Source: Paraburkholderia gardini (GTDB lineage Bacteria; Pseudomonadota; Gammaproteobacteria; Burkholderiales; Burkholderiaceae). From it: a stretch of 64,000 bases of DNA. Below, in pieces: positions 7,677-16,578 of the stretch. The stretch lies in contig NZ_CAJQYY010000020.1 of assembly GCF_907164575.1 (NCBI RefSeq), positions 1 to 64,000 on the forward strand. The letters are read 5' to 3'. The position numbers and the translations under genes were made by a program. The notes beneath the pieces were generated by a model. That model saw only the letters and a program-made list of their open reading frames with translations, had not been told where the DNA came from and searched no databases. Position 1 is the stretch's first letter. The number at the start of each line of letters is the position of its first letter.

Positions 7677-8876
7677 ATGGACTTGTCTCAGGTTTCCCCC
7701 TCCTCCTCGCGCAAGCATGCGCCCGCCAATCCAGCGTTCGACGCCGCGCTCTTCGACGAGCGACCGTTCCTGAAGCGCCTCGGCGCCGTAGACTGGCTGT
7801 TTGCGCTGGCGATGGTCGCGGGCGCGGGGTTCGCGCTGTCGCGCTATCACCCGTTCATGAACTACTACGACAAACTGGTGCTGGTATGCGCGGTGCCGGT
7901 TTTCGTCGTCCTCGGCTGGCGCTGGAAGCCGGCGCGGCTGCTGATCGCGGCTATTGCCGTGCTGTCGCTGTTCTCGATCCAGCTCTATCACGGCGATCTG
8001 ACCCGTGCCGACAGTGCGTTCCTCCTCAAGTATTTCCTGTCGAGCCAGTCGGCCATCCTGTGGATGAGCGCGCTCTTCGTGCTCGCCACCCTGTTCTACT
8101 GGATTGGCCTTTTGTCGCGCTCGCCGACAGGCGCCGCGATCGGCTCGAAGATGACCTGGGCCGCTGTCCTGATGGGCTTCGTGGGACTGATGGTGCGGTG
8201 GTACGAGTCGTATCTGATCGGCGCGGATGTCGGCCATATTCCCATCTCGAACCTGTACGAAGTGTTCGTGCTGTTCAGCCTGATCACGGCGCTCTTCTAT
8301 CTGTATTACGAAAAGCACTACAACACGCGCGCGCTCGGTGCGTTCGTGCTGCTCGTGATCAGCGCGGCCGTCGGCTTTCTGATGTGGTATTCGATCGCGC
8401 GCGATGCGCAGCAGATCCAGCCGCTCGTGCCGGCGCTGCAAAGCTGGTGGATGAAGATTCACGTGCCGGCGAATTTCATCGGCTACGGCAGCTTTGCGCT
8501 GTCCGCGATGGTTGGCGTCGCGTATCTGGCGAAAGAGCGCGGCGTGCTGGCTGACCGTCTGCCGCCGCTCGAAGTGCTCGACGACCTGATGTACAAGTCG
8601 ATTGCCGTCGGCTTCGCGTTCTTCACGATCGCCACGATCCTCGGCGCGCTGTGGGCGGCGCAGGCATGGGGCGGCTACTGGAGCTGGGACCCGAAGGAAA
8701 CCTGGGCGCTGATCGTCTGGCTGAACTACGCTGCCTGGCTGCATATGCGCCTGATGAAGGGGCTGCGGGGTGCGATCGCAGCCTGGTGGGCGCTGACGGG
8801 CCTGCTGGTCACGACGTTCGCCTTCCTCGGCGTGAACATGTTCCTGTCCGGACTGCATAGTTACGGAAAGCTGTAA
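7677..8876 (+). CDS. ccsB: Cytochrome c biogenesis protein CcsB/CcsA (haem handling)
   Basis: Polytopic inner-membrane partner of ResB; exports haem and joins it to CxxCH sites. The haem-handling tryptophan-rich motif is clear in WGGYWSWDPKETWALIVW, and histidines that could ligate haem flank it (one in WMKIHVPANFIGYGS, one in WLHMRLMK). 399 residues from ATG 7677 (MDLSQVSPSSSRKH). The first 45 residues are non-conserved and cytoplasmic. It follows resB by four bases and is closed by a terminator at 8903-8936. Confidence 0.95.
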   Translation: MDLSQVSPSSSRKHAPANPAFDAALFDERPFLKRLGAVDWLFALAMVAGAGFALSRYHPFMNYYDKLVLVCAVPVFVVLGWRWKPARLLIAAIAVLSLFSIQLYHGDLTRADSAFLLKYFLSSQSAILWMSALFVLATLFYWIGLLSRSPTGAAIGSKMTWAAVLMGFVGLMVRWYESYLIGADVGHIPISNLYEVFVLFSLITALFYLYYEKHYNTRALGAFVLLVISAAVGFLMWYSIARDAQQIQPLVPALQSWWMKIHVPANFIGYGSFALSAMVGVAYLAKERGVLADRLPPLEVLDDLMYKSIAVGFAFFTIATILGALWAAQAWGGYWSWDPKETWALIVWLNYAAWLHMRLMKGLRGAIAAWWALTGLLVTTFAFLGVNMFLSGLHSYGKL

Positions 8877-8902
8877 GATTTCCGGATTTCTGCCGACTGA
8901 AT

Positions 8903-8936
8903 AACCGCCGGATGCTCCGCACCGGCGGTTTTTTTA
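8903..8936 (+). terminator. Terminator after ccsB
   Basis: AACCGCCGG at 8903-8911 pairs with CCGGCGGTT at 8922-8930, then seven Ts. It ends the resB-ccsB transcript. Confidence 0.85.
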
Positions 8937-9044
8937 TGGCGATACGGAATTTTCGCGAACCCGGACTGTTTGTCTGAGTAGTGCATATGCAGGCCAGGTC
9001 GAACGATCAGGAACGTGGCCCGCACGGCCATTGAGGAGCAGCAC

Positions 9045-10040
9045 ATGTGGATCAAGCGAAGCGACAGAATTCAGCTCAGCGGTGACGACATCCCGCGCAG
9101 TGAAATCACGCCGCGCCGGATATTCGAGAACCGGCGGCGCGTGTTGCAGGCGGCTGGAGTGGCTGCGATGGGCGGCCTGATCGGCGTCAGCGGCGAAGCG
9201 CTGGCGGCATTCGCAGCGCCCGACAGCAAGGCGCAGAAGCTCAAGGTCATGACGAACGCAAAGTTCGTCGTGCCCGACAAGGTCACGCCGTTCAAGGACA
9301 TCACGACGTACAACAATTTCTACGAATTCGGCACCGACAAGAGCGATCCTGCGCGCAACGCGGGAACGTTGCGGCCACGTCCGTGGCGTGTGAGCGTGGA
9401 AGGCGAGGTGAAGAACGCGAAGGTCTACGATATCGACGAACTGCTGAAGCTCGCGCCGCTCGAAGAGCGCGTGTACCGGCTGCGCTGCGTCGAGGGCTGG
9501 TCGATGGTGATTCCGTGGATCGGCGTGCCGCTCGCCGAGCTGATCAGGCGCGCGCAGCCGACCGGGAACGCGAAATACGTGGAGTTCGTTTCGCTGGCTG
9601 ATCCGTCGCAGATGCCGGGCCTGTCGACGCCGATCCTCGACTGGCCGTATTCCGAAGGGCTGCGCATGGACGAAGCGATGAATCCGCTGACGCTTCTGAC
9701 GATGGGCGTCTACGGTGAAGTGCTGCCCAATCAGAACGGCGCGCCGGTGCGCGTCATCGTGCCGTGGAAGTACGGTTTCAAGAGCGCGAAGTCGCTGGTG
9801 AAGATCCGTTTCGTCGACACGCAACCGAAGACCAGCTGGAACACGTACGCGCCAAAGGAATACGGTTTCTATTCGAACGTGAATCCGAACGTCGACCATC
9901 CGCGCTGGAGCCAGGCGACCGAGCGGCGTATCGGTGAAGACGGCTTCTTCCAGCCGAAGCGCAAGACGCTGATGTTCAACGGTTACGGCGACCAGGTTGC
10001 GTCGCTGTATCAGGGCATGGACCTCAGGAAGAACTTCTGA
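9045..10040 (+). CDS. msrP: Methionine sulfoxide reductase, molybdopterin subunit MsrP (YedY)
   Basis: Periplasmic Mo-cofactor enzyme that repairs oxidised methionine in envelope proteins; 331 residues. A Tat signal is present: the arginine cluster in ENRRRVLQAAG followed by a hydrophobic stretch ending near EALAAFA. The molybdenum-ligating cysteine is C148 in YRLRCVEGWSMVIPW. I chose ATG 9045 because GAGGAG at 9033-9038 fits; the open frame starts ten codons earlier. The msrQ partner follows by 11 bases. Export depends on the Tat system, encoded at 55.4-57.0 kb. Confidence 0.95.
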   Translation: MWIKRSDRIQLSGDDIPRSEITPRRIFENRRRVLQAAGVAAMGGLIGVSGEALAAFAAPDSKAQKLKVMTNAKFVVPDKVTPFKDITTYNNFYEFGTDKSDPARNAGTLRPRPWRVSVEGEVKNAKVYDIDELLKLAPLEERVYRLRCVEGWSMVIPWIGVPLAELIRRAQPTGNAKYVEFVSLADPSQMPGLSTPILDWPYSEGLRMDEAMNPLTLLTMGVYGEVLPNQNGAPVRVIVPWKYGFKSAKSLVKIRFVDTQPKTSWNTYAPKEYGFYSNVNPNVDHPRWSQATERRIGEDGFFQPKRKTLMFNGYGDQVASLYQGMDLRKNF

Positions 10041-10051
10041 GCATCGACGAC

Positions 10052-10783
10052 ATGGCTTCCGACATGCAGGGTATTTCACCCGATTCCCCGACGCGACGCA
10101 GCCGCGCCCCGGTTCCGGCTTCTTCGGCTTCGGGCGCGACGCGCAGGCCGGCTGTCGCGGCGGGAAATCGCTGGATCGTGCCCGCGAAGATCGCTGTTTT
10201 TATCGCGGCGTGGTATCCGCTTGCGCGGATCGTGCTCTTCGGGTTCACGGACCGGCTGGGCGCCAATCCGATCGAGTTCATCACACGCTCGACGGGCCTG
10301 TGGACGCTCGTGTTTCTGTGCATCACGCTGGCCGTGACGCCGCTGCGCCGGCTGACGGGTATGAACGCACTGCTGCGCTTTCGGCGCATGCTCGGCCTCT
10401 ATGCGTTTTTCTACGGTGCACTGCATTTCACGACCTACATCTGGTTCGACAAGTGGTTCGACGTCGCGGAGATCCTGAAGGACATCGGCAAGCGACCGTT
10501 TATCACTGTCGGTTTTGCTGCGTTCGTGCTGCTGATTCCACTGGCGGTCACGTCGCCGAAAGCGATGGTGCGCAAGCTCGGACGTCGCTGGCAGACACTG
10601 CATCGCGCGATCTATGCGATTGCCGCGCTCGCGATCCTGCATTTCTGGTGGATGAAGGCGGGCAAGCACGACCTGCTGCTGCCGAAGATTTACGGCGCAA
10701 TCGTGATCGCGCTGCTCGGCTGGCGCCTCTTCGTGTGGCTGCGGGAGCGGTTCACAAAACAGGAAGTCCCACGACGCCGCTAA
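10052..10783 (+). CDS. msrQ: Haem-binding membrane subunit MsrQ (YedZ)
   Basis: Haem b membrane protein that passes electrons from the quinone pool or flavin reductase to MsrP. 243 residues with about six membrane helices; conserved histidines are in FFYGALHFTTYIWF, LGRRWQTLHRAIYA and LAILHFWWMKAG, the likely haem ligands. The first 35-40 residues are Ser/Ala/Arg-rich and absent from the E. coli protein (about 211 residues); ATG 10064 is another possible start. Translationally close to msrP, and closed by the hairpin at 10801-10836. Confidence 0.92.
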   Translation: MASDMQGISPDSPTRRSRAPVPASSASGATRRPAVAAGNRWIVPAKIAVFIAAWYPLARIVLFGFTDRLGANPIEFITRSTGLWTLVFLCITLAVTPLRRLTGMNALLRFRRMLGLYAFFYGALHFTTYIWFDKWFDVAEILKDIGKRPFITVGFAAFVLLIPLAVTSPKAMVRKLGRRWQTLHRAIYAIAALAILHFWWMKAGKHDLLLPKIYGAIVIALLGWRLFVWLRERFTKQEVPRRR

Positions 10784-10800
10784 ATGAATGGCGTGAACGA

Positions 10801-10836
10801 AAAAAAATCGATGTCCGCCAAGGTATCGATTTTTTT
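10801..10836. terminator. Bidirectional terminator between msrQ and lysA
   Basis: AAAAAAATCGAT at 10801-10812 pairs perfectly with ATCGATTTTTTT at 10825-10836. The A-run and T-run let it act for convergent msrQ and lysA. Confidence 0.85.
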
Positions 10837-10871
10837 ATGGACGACAGATAGATGCAGACGCGCGGACGCGA

Positions 10872-12137
10872 TCAGTCCTGCAGCAGCGACTCGCCCGCGA
10901 AGAGCGCTGTCACTTCCTCACGGGCACGCGCGACGTGCACCTTGTCGCCGTCGACCATCACTTCGGCCGCGCGAGGACGTGTGTTGTAGTTCGAACTCAT
11001 CGCAAAGCCGTAGGCGCCGGCGGAGCGGATCACTAGCAGATCGCCGGGTTCGACGGCAAGTTGCCGGTCGCGGCCGAGCCAGTCGCCGCTTTCGCAGACC
11101 GGGCCGACGACGTCGTACACCTGAACCGGCTGGCCGTCGCGCTGTACGGCGGCTTCGATCCGGTGGAACGCTTCGTACATCGCCGGACGTGCCAGATCGT
11201 TCATCGCCGCATCGACGATCGCGAAGTTCTTTTCCGCGCCCGGCTTCAGGAATTCGATGCGCGTGAGCAGCACGCCCGCGTTGCCGACCAGCGAGCGGCC
11301 GGGTTCGAAATACACTTCGCGATGACCATGACCGCGTTGCTCGATGCGATCGAGCAGCGTGCGCACGAAGTCGCCGATATCCGGCGGCGTTTCGTCGTCG
11401 TAGACGATGCCGAGGCCGCCGCCCACATCGACGTGACGGATCGTCATGCCGTCCGATTCGATCTGCTCGACGAGGTCGAGAAGCTTGTCGATTGCGTCGA
11501 GATACGGTGCGATTTCGGCGATCTGTGAGCCGATGTGGCAGTCGATGCCGACCACCTCGAGGTTCGGCATCGCCGCGGCGGCGCGATACGTGGCGCGCGC
11601 GTCTTCGAATGCCACTCCGAATTTGTTCGACTTGAGACCGGTGGAAATGTACGGATGTGTTTTCGCGTCGACGTCCGGGTTCACGCGCAGCGACACGGGC
11701 GCCTTTTTACCCATCGACCCGGCTACCTCGTTGAGGCGATCGAGTTCAGGAATCGATTCGACGTTGAAGCATTTCACGCCGGCCGTGAGTGCTTCGCGCA
11801 TTTCGGCGGCGCTTTTGCCGACGCCCGAAAACACCACGTTCGCAGCCTTGCCACCCGCCGCGAGCACGCGGGCGAGTTCGCCGCCGGACACGATGTCGAA
11901 GCCCGCGCCGAGGCGTGCGAATACGTTGAGCACGGCGAGATTGCTGTTCGCTTTCACCGCGACGTGAACCTTCGCGCGGCGTCCGGTGCATGCGCTGGTA
12001 TACGCGTTCCACGTTCCGGTGAGCGCGGCGCGGGAATAGACGTAAAGCGGCGTGCCGAACTGCTCGGCGAGCGAAACGACGGAGACGCCCTCGGCGTGGA
12101 GTACGCCATCGACGTAGGCAAATGCGGATGAAGTCAT
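10872..12137 (-). CDS. lysA: Diaminopimelate decarboxylase
   Basis: Last step of lysine synthesis: decarboxylates meso-diaminopimelate with pyridoxal phosphate; 421 residues. The PLP lysine is in VHVAVKANSNLAVL, the phosphate-binding glycines in DVGGGLGIVYDDE, and the active-site cysteine supplied to the neighbouring subunit is in GPVCESGDWLG. The start at ATG 12137 (MTSSAFAYVDG) is that of relatives. It lies nine bases downstream of lptM on the same strand, a pairing also found in many proteobacteria, so the two are co-transcribed. Confidence 0.96.
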   Translation of the reverse strand: MTSSAFAYVDGVLHAEGVSVVSLAEQFGTPLYVYSRAALTGTWNAYTSACTGRRAKVHVAVKANSNLAVLNVFARLGAGFDIVSGGELARVLAAGGKAANVVFSGVGKSAAEMREALTAGVKCFNVESIPELDRLNEVAGSMGKKAPVSLRVNPDVDAKTHPYISTGLKSNKFGVAFEDARATYRAAAAMPNLEVVGIDCHIGSQIAEIAPYLDAIDKLLDLVEQIESDGMTIRHVDVGGGLGIVYDDETPPDIGDFVRTLLDRIEQRGHGHREVYFEPGRSLVGNAGVLLTRIEFLKPGAEKNFAIVDAAMNDLARPAMYEAFHRIEAAVQRDGQPVQVYDVVGPVCESGDWLGRDRQLAVEPGDLLVIRSAGAYGFAMSSNYNTRPRAAEVMVDGDKVHVARAREEVTALFAGESLLQD

Positions 12138-12146
12138 GCGAGAGTC

Positions 12147-12509
12147 TTATTGATCGGAAGAGGTGCCGGAAGCCGGAAGCGCTTTTGCTGGCGACGAACC
12201 CGTACCGGGTGCCGTGCGAAGCTCGCTATCCGGCGACAGCGAAAGCGGAGTCCCCGAGGTATCAGGTACGGTGCCGGCCACACCCTTCGACGCCGACATG
12301 TCGCTCGAAGCGGTTTCTGCGTCAGGACGGACTTCGTCGGGTGACGGCGGTTGCGTCTGCTCGTTGGGTTTTGCCGGCAATGGCGGTACTGTAGGCAAGT
12401 AGAGCGCGCCGCGCTGGCCGCATCCGCCGAGTACCGCGCCTGCGAAAATGGCTAAAGCCGCTACAATCGCGCGGGGCGCCGCCGCGCTCATCCTGAATGC
12501 GACTCGCAT
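12147..12509 (-). CDS. lptM: Small lipoprotein LptM (YifL family)
   Basis: A 120-residue lipoprotein. The lipobox is AVLGGC with the acylated cysteine at residue 30, followed by the family sequence GQRGALYLP. The rest is Pro/Ser/Asp-rich and probably disordered. LptM is known in E. coli to help oxidative folding of the LptD lipopolysaccharide transporter; that role is inferred here from similarity. AGGGA about five bases before ATG 12509 supports this start over ATG 12491. It is divergent from cyaY with only 35 bases between starts, and directly upstream of lysA. Confidence 0.85.
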   Translation of the reverse strand: MRVAFRMSAAAPRAIVAALAIFAGAVLGGCGQRGALYLPTVPPLPAKPNEQTQPPSPDEVRPDAETASSDMSASKGVAGTVPDTSGTPLSLSPDSELRTAPGTGSSPAKALPASGTSSDQ

Positions 12510-12544
12510 GACTGTCCCTGAATGATTAATCGCTGGAGTTTAGC

Positions 12545-12862
12545 ATGTCCGACAGTGAATACCTGACCCGCGCGGAGGCCGTTCTGGCCGCTGTGGAGCG
12601 CGCCATCGACGACACCGATGTCGATATCGAATTCGAACGAAGCGGCAATGTTTTGACGCTCGAATTCGAGAACAAGACGAAGATCATCGTGAATCTTCAG
12701 CCGCCGATGCGCGAAATCTGGATCGCCGCGAAAGCGGGCGGATTCCATTTCCGCTTCACCGACAACGCGTGGCGCGATACGCGCAACGGCACTGAATTTT
12801 TCTCCGCGCTGTCGGACTACGCGACGCAGCAGGCGGGCGAGACGGTAACGTTCCAGCCCTGA
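12545..12862 (+). CDS. cyaY: Frataxin-like iron donor CyaY
   Basis: Cytosolic iron-binding regulator of Fe-S cluster assembly, 105 residues, the normal bacterial length. The acidic first helix (DSEYLTRAEAVLAAVERAID) carries the iron-binding face, followed by DIEFERSGNVLTLEF and the conserved REIWIAAKAGGFHF and WRDTRNGTEFF segments. GGAG at about 12533 serves ATG 12545. It diverges from lptM-lysA. The minus-strand terminator at 12882-12913 immediately after it belongs to mrcA. Confidence 0.95.
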   Translation: MSDSEYLTRAEAVLAAVERAIDDTDVDIEFERSGNVLTLEFENKTKIIVNLQPPMREIWIAAKAGGFHFRFTDNAWRDTRNGTEFFSALSDYATQQAGETVTFQP

Positions 12863-12881
12863 GCGTTCGATGCGGCAAATG

Positions 12882-12913
12882 AAAAAGCCGCCGCACCTTT
12901 CGGTGCTGGCGGC
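12882..12913 (-). terminator. Terminator of mrcA
   Basis: GCCGCC-GCACC pairs with GGTGC-GGCGGC across a TTTC loop, with one bulged base. The run of five As at 12882-12886 becomes the U-tract on the minus strand, so it ends mrcA. Confidence 0.75.
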
Positions 12914-12964
12914 ATCCAGAAGAACACGCTGACGGCGGTGAATGACCGGACGCAATCGCCCGCG

Positions 12965-15361
12965 TCAATGTCTCTTGAACAGGTTCATGATGTCCTGCTT
13001 TTCCTGTTCACCCACCTGCTCGGGTGCGGCGGCCGATGCGCCACTCGCTTCATCGAGCGTCGCCTGACTCACGCCTACCGTCGAAACAAATCCGTGTCCG
13101 GGCGTGAAGTCGTCGAAGTACAGTTCGTCGCCGATCGATACCACGTCTTCCGGCATCGGCATCTTGTATTCGGGCACGCCTTTTAGCGCGCGGCCCATGT
13201 AGTCGACCCATACCGGCAACGCGAGGCCGCCGCCCGTTTCCTTGTCGCCGAGACTGCGTGGATTGTCGTAGCCGATCCATGCGATCGCGGTCAGCGTGTG
13301 CTGGTAGCCGGCGAACCATGCGTCGCGTGAATCGTTCGTGGTCCCCGTCTTGCCGGCGAGATCGGTGCGCTTCAGGACGTTTGTTTTCGCGCCCGTGCCG
13401 CGCTGCGCGACGCTCAGGAGCAGGCTGTTCATCACGTAAGCGTTGCGCGGATCGATGGCATGCGGCGCGCTTTGCCCCGCGACGAGCGGCTGGGCGTGCG
13501 CCACCACCACGCCGCGCTGATCGGTCACTTCTGCGATCAGATACGGATTGATCCGGTATCCGCCGTTCGCAAACACCGAAAAACCGCCGGCCATCTGCAA
13601 TGGCGTCACGAGCCCGGCGCCGAGCGCCATCGGCAGATAGGCCGGATGACGATCCGCGTCGAAACCGAAACGCGTGATGTACTGCTGCGCGTACTTTGTG
13701 CCGATGTGGTTCAGGATGCGGATCGACACGAGGTTCTTCGATTTCTGCAGCGCGGTGCGCATGGTCATCGGCCCGTCGAAGCCGCCGCCGTAGTTCTTCG
13801 GCTCCCACGCCTGGCCACCGGTTTCGGCGGCGGTGAAGAAAAGCGGTGCGTCGTTGATGATCGTCGCCGGCCCCAGCCCTTTTTCGAGCGAAGCCGAATA
13901 GATGAACGGCTTGAAGCTCGACCCCGGCTGACGCCATGCCTGCGTCACGTGATTGAACTTGTTCTTGTTGAAGTCGAAACCGCCGACCAGCGCGCGGATC
14001 GCGCCATCCTGCGGAACGACCGACACGAATGCGCCTTCGACCTGTGGCAACTGCGTGATCGACCAGCTGTCGTCTTCGTTTCTCACGACGCGGATGATGG
14101 CGCCAGGGCGCACACGCTGGTTCGGCTGCGCGCGCGTGCCGAGCGCAAACGAAGCGAAGCGCAGGTTGTCGCCCTGAATCGTGATCGAGTTGCCGTCGAT
14201 GAGCGTGGCCTGCACCTGTTTCGGATTCGCCGACGTGACGACCGCCGCGATGATTTCGCCATTGTCCGGATGCTCGATCAATGCGTCTTCGATGGCCTGT
14301 TCGCGGTCGTCGGCGTCCGATGGCAGTTCGATGAACGCTTCCGGCCCGCGATAACCGTGGCGCCGCTCATAGTCCATCAGCCCTTTGCGAAGGGCGTGAT
14401 ACGCGAGGTCCTGATCGGCCGAATCGATTGTGGTCACCACGTTGAAGCCACGCGTGTACGCTTCCTCGCGATACTGCGCGTACATCATCTGCCGCACCAT
14501 TTCCGCGACGTATTCCGCGTGCACGCTGAATTCCCTGCCGGCGCCCTTCACGATGAGCGGTTGCCTTGCCGCGGCGTCGTACTGTTCCTGGGTGATGTAG
14601 TGCAATTCCAGCATGCGCGTGAGGATGTATTCCTGCCGCACCTTGGCGCGCTTCGGATTGACGACCGGGTTATACGCTGACGGCGCTTTCGGCAGCCCTG
14701 CGAGCATCGCCGATTCGGCGAGCGACAGGTCTTTCAGATCCTTGCCGAAATAGACGCGCGCCGCGCTCGCGAACCCGTACGCACGCTGACCGAGATAGAT
14801 CTGATTCATGTACACCTCGAGAATCTGATCTTTCGTGAGTTTCGACTCGATCTTGTAGGCGAGCAGCATCTCGTAAATCTTGCGCGTGTATGTCTTCTCG
14901 CTCGACAGAAAGAAGTTGCGCGCGACCTGCATCGTGATCGTGCTTGCGCCCTGCGTGGCGTGGCCGTTCGACAGCGCGACGAAGCCCGCCCGCGCGATGC
15001 CCGCGAGATCGACGCCGCCGTGATCGTAGAAGCGCGCGTCTTCGATGGCGAGCACCGCTTTCTTCAGACTATCCGGCACATCCTGAATGTGCACGATGTC
15101 GCGCCGCTCCTCACCGAACTCACCGATCAGCACATGGTCGGCCGTGTAGATGCGCAACGGCACCTTGGGCCGGTAATCGGTCAGTGCGTCGAGCGAAGGC
15201 AGGTTAGGTGTTGCAACGACGAGTGCATAGCCCAGCACGAGCCCGGCGCTCACGATGCCTGCAATGATGAGCCCCACGAAGCCGAGGATGATCGTGAGCC
15301 AAAGCGGACGTTTGCGCTTTGGCGGGACAGGCGGCGGGGACGCAGGCGACGAAGATTGCAT
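12965..15361 (-). CDS. mrcA: Penicillin-binding protein 1A, bifunctional peptidoglycan synthase
   Basis: Class A PBP with glycosyltransferase and transpeptidase activities; 798 residues. A proline-rich cytoplasmic start and one membrane anchor (LTIILGFVGLIIAGIVSAGL) precede the glycosyltransferase domain, with the catalytic glutamate in AIEDARFYDHGG. The transpeptidase motifs are SSFK in QPGSSFKPFIYSA, the SxN motif in LQKSKNLVSI and KTGTT in LAGKTGTTNDSRD. It is divergent from the pilM operon, a placement conserved in beta- and gammaproteobacteria. The promoter is probably TCGAAA-18-TATAAT at 15388-15417. Confidence 0.96.
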   Translation of the reverse strand: MQSSSPASPPPVPPKRKRPLWLTIILGFVGLIIAGIVSAGLVLGYALVVATPNLPSLDALTDYRPKVPLRIYTADHVLIGEFGEERRDIVHIQDVPDSLKKAVLAIEDARFYDHGGVDLAGIARAGFVALSNGHATQGASTITMQVARNFFLSSEKTYTRKIYEMLLAYKIESKLTKDQILEVYMNQIYLGQRAYGFASAARVYFGKDLKDLSLAESAMLAGLPKAPSAYNPVVNPKRAKVRQEYILTRMLELHYITQEQYDAAARQPLIVKGAGREFSVHAEYVAEMVRQMMYAQYREEAYTRGFNVVTTIDSADQDLAYHALRKGLMDYERRHGYRGPEAFIELPSDADDREQAIEDALIEHPDNGEIIAAVVTSANPKQVQATLIDGNSITIQGDNLRFASFALGTRAQPNQRVRPGAIIRVVRNEDDSWSITQLPQVEGAFVSVVPQDGAIRALVGGFDFNKNKFNHVTQAWRQPGSSFKPFIYSASLEKGLGPATIINDAPLFFTAAETGGQAWEPKNYGGGFDGPMTMRTALQKSKNLVSIRILNHIGTKYAQQYITRFGFDADRHPAYLPMALGAGLVTPLQMAGGFSVFANGGYRINPYLIAEVTDQRGVVVAHAQPLVAGQSAPHAIDPRNAYVMNSLLLSVAQRGTGAKTNVLKRTDLAGKTGTTNDSRDAWFAGYQHTLTAIAWIGYDNPRSLGDKETGGGLALPVWVDYMGRALKGVPEYKMPMPEDVVSIGDELYFDDFTPGHGFVSTVGVSQATLDEASGASAAAPEQVGEQEKQDIMNLFKRH

Positions 15362-15387
15362 ATGAATACCAGAAAAACAGTCCCGCG

Positions 15388-15417
15388 ATTATAGCTGCCC
15401 GAACCGTAAGCTTTCGA
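15388..15417 (-). promoter_or_regulatory. mrcA promoter
   Basis: On the minus strand TATAAT (15388-15393) is a perfect -10, with TCGAAA (15412-15417) 18 bases upstream as a 4-of-6 match to the -35. The -10 lies about 27 bases before the mrcA start. Confidence 0.65.
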
Positions 15418-15603
15418 CGTGCTTACGCCCGGACAGCGCGCCGCGCAGGGGATGATCTAACTGTAGCCGTTTTGCCTGCGCGCGGGGCATGCGCGAGGCC
15501 ACGTTAGCCATCCGGCCGAGTATCGCGTGAGGTGGCCGCTGAGCAGAATTCTTCCTGTCGTCGCGTCCGAATGGTTCGGCACGCGATTCTGAAAGGAGGC
15601 GTC

Positions 15604-16578
15604 ATGGCACTCAGAAATACGTGGATGCCGGTGGTGCGCCGTTTTGCAGCGGGCATCGATATCGGTCAGCAGGAAATCAGGCTCGTCGCGTTGAGCCAGC
15701 GTGCGGGAAGCGACAGTTCCGTGCGGCTCGAGTTCATCGCTGTCGAGCCGTTATTCGCGGGCGCACTGGCGGGCGCGGAGATCGTCAATCGCGCGGCGGT
15801 GGGTACAGCGCTACGTGCGCTCTTTGCACAACTGCCGCGGGATATCAGGTCGCATCTGTTCCGGTGCGCGATGGCCATGCCCGCGTCGGCCACGATGACA
15901 ACCTCGGTGCCCATGGCGAACCTTGCTGCGCCCCATCGTTCCTTCGTGGGCGATCACGCGCTCGCCGCGCTTGAGCCGGCCGTCATGGCTGAAGCGGAGC
16001 GCGTCGCGGGTATCGAACGGCATGCGCTCGCGGTCGACTGGTTCATCGACGATTCGCCGCAGCGCAGTGGCTGCGTGACCATCGCGGCAACCACGAGAAC
16101 ACACCTCGAAGCGCGCATGGAATGCGCGGCGGCCGCGGGCATCACGCTCACCGCGATCGATGGCGAACCGCACGCCGCATTGCGGGCGATGCGTCATGCG
16201 GCTTCGCTCGAACTCGACGAGTCCGATGCTTACGCGGCGATCTGGGTCGGCGACGAAGGCGTGTACGGCTGGCGTGTCGCTGACGAATCGGTCGTCGCGG
16301 AAATGCACTATCCCGCGCCCGAACATGCCGATCTTGTCGAGGCGCTTCGCGATCTTGCAGGCGAAGGCGTGAGATGTGCGGTCCTGAGCGGCCAGGTCGA
16401 ACTGCTCCAGAGCATTGGGTTTACGGCCGCTGATCTGGGCGACGTGCTCGGCTGCATGATGCTTCCGTTCGAATGTGTGCCGCCAGGCGACGACACCCTT
16501 CCGCTTCGTGACGATCTGCTGCATGAGCCCGCATTTGCCGTTGCATTCGGTCTCGCGTTGCGCGGACTCATGGAGTGA
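15604..16578 (+). CDS. pilM: Type IV pilus assembly protein PilM
   Basis: Actin/FtsA-like cytoplasmic protein that binds the PilN tail in the pilus alignment complex; 324 residues, slightly short for the family. The phosphate-binding start of the fold is FAAGIDIGQQEIRLVAL. AAAGGAGG just before ATG 15604 makes the start secure. It is the first gene of an operon, pilM-pilN-pilOP-pilQ-aroK-aroB, with overlapping or adjacent junctions, divergent from mrcA. The divergence from classical PilM is large, and identification rests on the fold signature plus the neighbours. Confidence 0.82.
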   Translation: MALRNTWMPVVRRFAAGIDIGQQEIRLVALSQRAGSDSSVRLEFIAVEPLFAGALAGAEIVNRAAVGTALRALFAQLPRDIRSHLFRCAMAMPASATMTTSVPMANLAAPHRSFVGDHALAALEPAVMAEAERVAGIERHALAVDWFIDDSPQRSGCVTIAATTRTHLEARMECAAAAGITLTAIDGEPHAALRAMRHAASLELDESDAYAAIWVGDEGVYGWRVADESVVAEMHYPAPEHADLVEALRDLAGEGVRCAVLSGQVELLQSIGFTAADLGDVLGCMMLPFECVPPGDDTLPLRDDLLHEPAFAVAFGLALRGLME